Assembly: GCA_007117185.1 (NCBI GenBank)
Contig: SKHA01000194.1
Span: 1-10,274 of the forward strand
DNA: 10,274 nt
Origin: Spirochaeta sp.
GTDB lineage: Bacteria > Spirochaetota > Spirochaetia > DSM-27196 > Alkalispirochaetaceae
Reading direction: 5' to 3'
The notes under the pieces are model-generated. The model was not told the DNA's origin and ran no database searches. It saw only the letters and a list, made by a program, of their open reading frames with translations. The position numbers and the translations under genes are program-made. Of the stretch, positions 7,213 to 10,274 are shown piece by piece. The first letter of the stretch is position 1. Every line of letters starts with the position of its first letter.

Positions 7213-8178
7213 ATGAAGATAGTATTTCTCGACGAAGGGACGATCTCACTGAATGGAGACATGGATTTCGCGTCTGTCGCCGCCCGGGGTGACCTGGTAC
7301 TTCACCAGGCGACTGCACCGGAGCAGATCGTATCTCGCCTGGCCGGAGCGGAGGTGGCGATCGTCAACAAGGTAGTGCTTACCGCAGAGATCCTGGGGCA
7401 GCTGCCTGATCTGCGCTTCATCGCGGTGATCGCAACGGGCTACAACAACGTGGATATCGATGCAGCCCGCAGCCAGGGGATCCCGGTAGCGAATGTCTTC
7501 GGCTACGGCTGCAACACCGTGTCCCAGCACGCTTTCGGGTTGATTCTGCACCTGGCCAGCAAGCTGGGAGACTACTCCCGGGACGTTCAGGCGGGGGATT
7601 GGGAGAAGCAGGACAGCTTCACCCTGCTGCGCTACCCCACCTTCGAGCTGGCCGGGAAGACCCTGGGAGTCATCGGATTCGGGGCGATCGGCCGGGCATC
7701 AGCACGCATCGCCGAGGGGTTCGGCATGCAGGTCCTGGTGTACGACGCCTTCGATTTCGAGCACCCGACCTACACCAACACGCCGCTGGAACCGCTGCTG
7801 CGGGAAGCGGACATCGTCACCGTTCACTGCCCCCTGACCGAGCAGACCCGGGACCTCATCGGATCGGAACAGCTGCGGTGGATGAAGCGCTCCGCCCTGG
7901 TGATCAACACCGCCCGGGGAGGCATCGTCAATGAGGCGGCGCTGCTGGCGGCGCTGGAAGCGGGGGAGATCGCCGGGGTGGGGCTGGACAGCCTCACCGC
8001 AGAGCCCCCCCGGGGCAACCCCCTGCTGTACCGCCCGGACCTGAACCTGGTCATCACCCCCCACAGCGCGTGGTCCGCCCGGGAGGCGCGGCAGCGGCTG
8101 ATCGACGAAGTGGCAGAGAACATCGCCGCGTTTCAGCTGGGGGAATCGCGGAACGTGGTGAACGGGCCGCTGGGCTGA
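7213..8178 (+). CDS. D-2-hydroxyacid dehydrogenase, glycerate/hydroxypyruvate reductase-like
   Basis: This 321-residue cytoplasmic NAD(P)-dependent oxidoreductase interconverts a D-2-hydroxyacid and its 2-oxoacid. The N-terminal substrate domain contains TGYNNVDIDAARSQGIPVANV (starting at residue 75), as in hydroxypyruvate reductases. The Rossmann domain has GFGAIG at 155-160 and the acidic D178 ending the second beta strand (VLVYD), which favours NAD over NADP. The catalytic triad is visible as R235 (NTARGG), E264 (TAEPP) and H284 (TPHSAW). The start KIVFLDEGT and overall pattern resemble glycerate dehydrogenase (HprA) more than phosphoglycerate dehydrogenase, and there is no C-terminal ACT domain. 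Lactate or other 2-oxoacids remain possible substrates. The ATG at 7213 is preferred; a GTG at 7192 in the same frame would translate the promoter. Gene stands alone, convergent with the acetyltransferase gene. Confidence 0.92.
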   Translation: MKIVFLDEGTISLNGDMDFASVAARGDLVLHQATAPEQIVSRLAGAEVAIVNKVVLTAEILGQLPDLRFIAVIATGYNNVDIDAARSQGIPVANVFGYGCNTVSQHAFGLILHLASKLGDYSRDVQAGDWEKQDSFTLLRYPTFELAGKTLGVIGFGAIGRASARIAEGFGMQVLVYDAFDFEHPTYTNTPLEPLLREADIVTVHCPLTEQTRDLIGSEQLRWMKRSALVINTARGGIVNEAALLAALEAGEIAGVGLDSLTAEPPRGNPLLYRPDLNLVITPHSAWSAREARQRLIDEVAENIAAFQLGESRNVVNGPLG

Positions 8179-8179
8179 G

Positions 8180-8220
8180 CCGGGAAACGCCGTTACTGGT
8201 CATTTCCCGGGCGGCCCCGG
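8180..8220. terminator. Hairpins between convergent genes, candidate terminator
   Basis: CCGGGAAA (8180-8187) pairs perfectly with TTTCCCGG (8203-8210) across a 15-base loop. An alternative, tighter hairpin, CCGGG-CGGC-CCCGG, lies at 8207-8220 and would compete with it. They fill most of the 49-bp gap between the dehydrogenase and acetyltransferase stop codons. No T-run follows on either strand, so the role is inferred from position. Confidence 0.4.
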
Positions 8221-8227
8221 AGAAATC

Positions 8228-8707
8228 TCACTGAAGTAATGCTTTGTCGATCCACGGGCCCGAGTCCAGATCGTACCCCTTCTTCCGGTAGAGCTCCAAC
8301 GCCGCGGAGTTCGTTGTGCCGGTAGTCAGAGCGATGTAACCGATCCTGCTGGTTCTGGCCCAGCTCTCGATGTAGTCCAGCAGCTCGCCGGCGACGCCGC
8401 GCCTGCGCCAGGTATCATCGACATAGAGCTCGTTGAGCCACAGGTAGTCACCACCGGACTCAAGACCGGAGCAGACGTTCCCGAAAGCAAACGCCACGGG
8501 TTCCCCCGGCTGGGCGTAGCGGCAGAACAACACTGCCCGGCGGCCCTCCCGCAGGGCGTTTTCCAGGGCGCCGAGAATCGCCTCATCGGATCCGGAAGCG
8601 CCGTAGCTCTTCAGTTGGCGGGAGATCAGGGAGACCACCTGTTCCGGCGCATCGATTTGGGAGATGTGCTGTACTACCGAGATCAGGACGTTGCCGGAAT
8701 CGCTCAT
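8228..8707 (-). CDS. GNAT family N-acetyltransferase
   Basis: This 159-residue protein should transfer an acetyl group from acetyl-CoA to an unknown amine. The core fold is readable: the VAFAFGNV strand (71-78), the acidic LNELYVDDTWRRRGVAGELLDYIESWA block (91-117) with the acetyl-CoA pyrophosphate loop RRRGVA (101-106), the IALTTGTTNSAALELY strand and helix (125-140), and the closing YRKKGYDLDSGPWIDKAL. The last is the common 'YxKxGF' ending of stand-alone GNATs. An extra N-terminal region of about 40 residues precedes the core. The ATG overlaps the upstream methyltransferase stop (ATGA), so the two are cotranscribed and probably coupled. Whether the substrate is a small molecule, antibiotic or protein cannot be told. 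Confidence 0.88.
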   Translation of the reverse strand: MSDSGNVLISVVQHISQIDAPEQVVSLISRQLKSYGASGSDEAILGALENALREGRRAVLFCRYAQPGEPVAFAFGNVCSGLESGGDYLWLNELYVDDTWRRRGVAGELLDYIESWARTSRIGYIALTTGTTNSAALELYRKKGYDLDSGPWIDKALLQ

Positions 8708-9339
8708 CCCGCTCTGCCGATGAACTGGGTAACCACCGCCTCACCGTGATGGCCGGCACCCTCGTTGAGGTCCCGCTCCCGACGGCGGCAGACGAGAATC
8801 TCCCACCCCGAACCGGCGAAGGCGTTACGCACCTCCTCGGGGGTGATGAGCATCGCCGCGTCGTGGGGGCCACCACTGGAGTATCCACCGGCGCGCTGGT
8901 CCGGGTGGAACCACTCGGCAATGACAAACCCGCCGGAACGGGTCAGCGCCTGGTGTGCGTGAAACAGCTGTCTTTTTCGCTGGGGGTCCACGTGAAAAAA
9001 GGTACTCACCACCACGTGGGCCGCAGGATGGTCAGTGGGCTGCCCCAGGACGTCCCGCTTTACCATCTGCACCGCAACGCCCCGCTGGGCGGCAAGGGCA
9101 CGGGCCTTCTCAAGTCCCGTCGCGGACAGGTCAACGGCGGTGACCACGCAGCCCTGTTCAGCCAGCCAGACCGCGTTACGACCCTCACCGGCAGCGAGTT
9201 CGGTGACCAGAACTTCCCGGGGCGCACCGTCACCGGCCAGCACATACTCCAGAAAACCGGAGCGAATCCACTCGTTCGGCTCCGTCCCGTAGTGATAGTC
9301 GTGTTTGGCGAACACGTTGTCCCAGAAGGTTTCTGCCAT
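8704..9339 (-). CDS. Class I SAM-dependent methyltransferase, TehB-like
   Basis: This 211-residue cytoplasmic protein has the Rossmann-like fold of class I methyltransferases. Motif I, the SAM-binding loop, is ELAAGEGRN at 47-55; the acidic residue after the second strand is D70 in VTAVDLS; the adenine-contacting aspartate is D96 in KRDVL; motif IV is VVSTFFHV at 110-117; and GGFVIAEWF at 136-144 follows. The opening (FWDNVFAKHDYHYGTEPNEW) and the ending (EGAGHHGEAVVTQFIGRA) are common among TehB-like and thiopurine-methyltransferase-like enzymes, some of which detoxify tellurite or thiols. The real substrate is unknown. It is the first gene of a two-gene unit with the GNAT acetyltransferase. 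The ATG has only an AGGA right against it, too close to be a good ribosome site. Confidence 0.88.
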   Translation of the reverse strand: MAETFWDNVFAKHDYHYGTEPNEWIRSGFLEYVLAGDGAPREVLVTELAAGEGRNAVWLAEQGCVVTAVDLSATGLEKARALAAQRGVAVQMVKRDVLGQPTDHPAAHVVVSTFFHVDPQRKRQLFHAHQALTRSGGFVIAEWFHPDQRAGGYSSGGPHDAAMLITPEEVRNAFAGSGWEILVCRRRERDLNEGAGHHGEAVVTQFIGRAG

Positions 9340-9361
9340 TCCTGAAGGGTACCGGTTTTTT
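9340..9361 (-). promoter_or_regulatory. Possible -10 region of the methyltransferase gene
   Basis: TACCCT (9351-9346, minus strand) keeps the three most important -10 positions (T, A and final T) and lies six bases before the ATG at 9339. A run of six A (9361-9356) ends four bases before it, exactly as at rmuC. The best -35 candidate at 17 bases is TTCCCT (9374-9369), which is weak and lies nine bases from the octamer repeat array. Confidence 0.3.
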
Positions 9362-9382
9362 GTCGGGCAGGGAAGGAAGTCT

Positions 9383-9430
9383 TGGGCGCGTGGGCGCGTG
9401 GGCGCGTGGGCGCGTGGGCGCGTGGGCGCG
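9383..9430. repeat. Six perfect tandem copies of the octamer TGGGCGCG
   Basis: Units start at 9383, 9391, 9399, 9407, 9415 and 9423 with no mismatch, 48 bp in all. The plus strand shows six GGG runs separated by CGCGT, which fits the G-quadruplex pattern of four or more G3 runs with loops of up to seven bases. The alternating CGCG blocks could also favour Z-DNA. The array is noncoding and lies between the divergent methyltransferase and antitoxin-like genes. Perfect identity of the copies suggests recent or active copy-number change. Confidence 0.97.
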
Positions 9431-9500
9431 AAGATATCTTGCTATACGAGGTCGTGTACTATAATCCTAAAAATGTAGTATTTTCTTACATGATATCGTA
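9431..9500. promoter_or_regulatory. AT-rich control region with dyads, candidate operators
   Basis: This block is about 31% GC over 9431-9510, in sharp contrast to its surroundings. It contains the perfect palindrome AAGATATCTT (9431-9440). It also contains an imperfect dyad TATACGA-GG-TCGTGTA (9443-9458, seven-base half-sites with one mismatch) between the -35 and -10 boxes. A further perfect dyad, ATGTA-N9-TACAT (9473-9491), lies at the predicted RNA start, and a second GATATC is at 9492-9497. These are candidate binding sites for the adjacent antitoxin-like repressor; that role is inferred. Confidence 0.5.
9439..9465 (+). promoter_or_regulatory. Promoter of the AbiEi-like antitoxin gene
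   Basis: TATAAT (9460-9465) is a perfect -10 box. TTGCTA (9439-9444) matches four of six for -35, though the 15-base spacer is short. RNA would start near A9472, giving a leader of about 83 bases to the GTG at 9555. The G-rich octamer array ends nine bases upstream of the -35 box, where an UP element would normally lie. Confidence 0.6.
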
Positions 9501-9544
9501 GTCAACAGAATTATGTACGCTGCCGTGCCCGTCGCCGCGGGAAG

Positions 9545-9550
9545 AGGAGG
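9545..9550 (+). promoter_or_regulatory. Shine-Dalgarno site of the AbiEi-like gene
   Basis: AGGAGG lies four bases before the GTG at 9555. Spacing is slightly short but the match is perfect, and it decides this start over the ATG at 9513. Confidence 0.7.
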
Positions 9551-9554
9551 TTGT

Positions 9555-10274
9555 GTGTTCTTCGAGGATCTCCGTCGACATATCAGCAGCCGCCGTCTTT
9601 TCGATCTGGACACACTGGTCCGGATCGGTGCCCTGGACGCCGACACGCAGCGGGATCGCGCCGCACGTGTGCGGGACCTGTACCGCTGGCGTCAGGGAGG
9701 CAAGGTTATCGGCTGGCGCCGGAATCTCTACAGCATCGCACCACGGTACGGCGGCCCCGAGATCGACCCGCTGGAGCTGGCCTGCGCGGTGCACCATCCC
9801 GGGTATGTGAGCCTGGGTACCGCCCTGATGCATCGCGGCGTGCTGGATCCGTCTCGTCTCGAGACCTCCGGCAGGGACACAACCCCGGGGTTTGGTCCGC
9901 GGCGGGCGGCAATGCACATAGCGTCCCTCGATCCGCCGGAGGTTGTGAGCGTTGTCGGTACCGGCCATTCCGGAACCACCGCAACACCTCTCGGCGAGAT
10001 CCGGCGGCATCGAATCCGCCCGGAGCTGCTGTGGGGGTACACCGAGGTGGCAGCCGGAGGCGCCGCCGCAGGGGGAGCGGTCAGAGTGGCGCTGCCTCAC
10101 AAGGCGCTGATCGATCTCTGGTACCTTTGGCCCCGGGGATGGACTCCCTACACCTACGAGGCGCTGCAGCTCAAGGTGGACCGGATCGACTTCGATGCGC
10201 TGGACCGGGCCCTCTCAACGTTCGCCGCCCCGCAGAGCATGCGCAGATCGTTGCACGCTCTCTTGCTATTCACC
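9555..10274 (+). CDS. AbiEi-like type IV antitoxin/transcriptional regulator, 3' end missing
   Basis: The frame stays open for 240 codons to the window edge. The N-terminal part (about 10-62) is a plausible winged helix-turn-helix ending in GGKVIGWRRNLYSIAP, like the 'wing then Y' element of AbiEi antitoxins. It is followed by DPLELACAVHHPGYVSLGTALMHRGVL (71-97), the usual AbiEi segment with a Ser/Ala-Leu-hydrophobic helix. Later parts, EIRRHRI (148-154) and VALPHKALIDLWYLWP (178-193), match the family's C-terminal domain. In AbiE systems this protein represses its own operon and counters the AbiEii nucleotidyltransferase toxin, which is normally encoded next. AGGAGG (9545-9550) four bases before the GTG supports this start. 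An in-frame ATG at 9513 without a ribosome site would add 14 residues, and a GTG at 9553 is in the wrong frame. Assignment rests on pattern recognition, not a profile search. Confidence 0.65.
   Translation, partial: MFFEDLRRHISSRRLFDLDTLVRIGALDADTQRDRAARVRDLYRWRQGGKVIGWRRNLYSIAPRYGGPEIDPLELACAVHHPGYVSLGTALMHRGVLDPSRLETSGRDTTPGFGPRRAAMHIASLDPPEVVSVVGTGHSGTTATPLGEIRRHRIRPELLWGYTEVAAGGAAAGGAVRVALPHKALIDLWYLWPRGWTPYTYEALQLKVDRIDFDALDRALSTFAAPQSMRRSLHALLLFT

Noticed and set aside
7167..7262. Longer rmuC start at 7262
   Set aside because: The extra 32 residues lie in the dehydrogenase gene and divergent promoter region and push the membrane anchor away from the N terminus.
9383..9430. CRISPR array
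   Set aside because: The repeats are only 8 bp and directly tandem with no spacers.
9431..9440. AAGATATCTT palindrome as an attachment site or IS terminus
   Set aside because: There is no matching copy with a target duplication, and no transposase or integrase in the window; GATATC recurs once, which is not enough.
9553..9810. An 85-codon plus-strand frame starting at GTG 9553
   Set aside because: It shares the ribosome site but is two bases out of frame with the AbiEi-like protein, stops early and has no motifs.
9486..10100. A 204-codon minus-strand frame opposite the AbiEi-like gene
   Set aside because: The plus-strand frame has a promoter, a Shine-Dalgarno site and family-like sequence; the antisense frame has none and is rich in Arg, Pro and Gly.

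Overview
The window is a GC-rich, tightly packed bacterial chromosome segment with eight complete or near-complete genes and a partial gene at each end. Gene content (AroA, TrkA/TrkH, RmuC, a D-2-hydroxyacid dehydrogenase) is ordinary bacterial housekeeping. A secreted multi-repeat PPC protein and RmuC suggest a Gram-negative-type bacterium. A GC-rich spirochaete would fit, but nothing here proves the taxon.

Layout. (1) 1-1181, plus strand: the C-terminal part of AroA (EPSP synthase), translationally coupled by a GTGA overlap to a HAD-IB phosphatase-like protein. (2) 1213-5842, minus strand: trkA, then trkH (ATGA overlap), then a gene for a secreted protein with five PPC-type beta domains. 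TrkA and TrkH form a potassium uptake system; the PPC gene has its own strong Shine-Dalgarno sequence and a possible promoter. (3) 5895-8178: rmuC (minus) and a glycerate/hydroxypyruvate-reductase-like dehydrogenase (plus) diverge from a 46-bp gap. (4) 8228-9339, minus: a TehB-like SAM methyltransferase coupled by ATGA to a GNAT acetyltransferase. (5) 9340-9554: a 215-bp intergenic region with six perfect copies of an 8-bp G-rich repeat, followed by an AT-rich block holding a TATAAT promoter and several dyads. (6) 9555 to the end, plus: an AbiEi-like type IV antitoxin that runs off the window, so an AbiEii-type toxin gene may lie just beyond.

Three things stand out. First, the most plausible starts of trkA, rmuC, the dehydrogenase and perhaps the methyltransferase lack a Shine-Dalgarno sequence and sit 6-7 bases after a -10-like hexamer, which predicts leaderless mRNAs. 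The trkA case is very clear (TTGACA, 17 bases, TATAAC, 7 bases, ATG). Genes downstream of other genes, or with a leader, keep visible Shine-Dalgarno sites. Second, the TGGGCGCG array is a potential G-quadruplex and slipped-strand repeat between two divergent promoters. Third, the antitoxin-like gene follows an AT-rich, dyad-rich control region, as expected for an autoregulated defence or addiction module. I see no RNA genes, CRISPR arrays, IS elements or tRNA-linked attachment sites.
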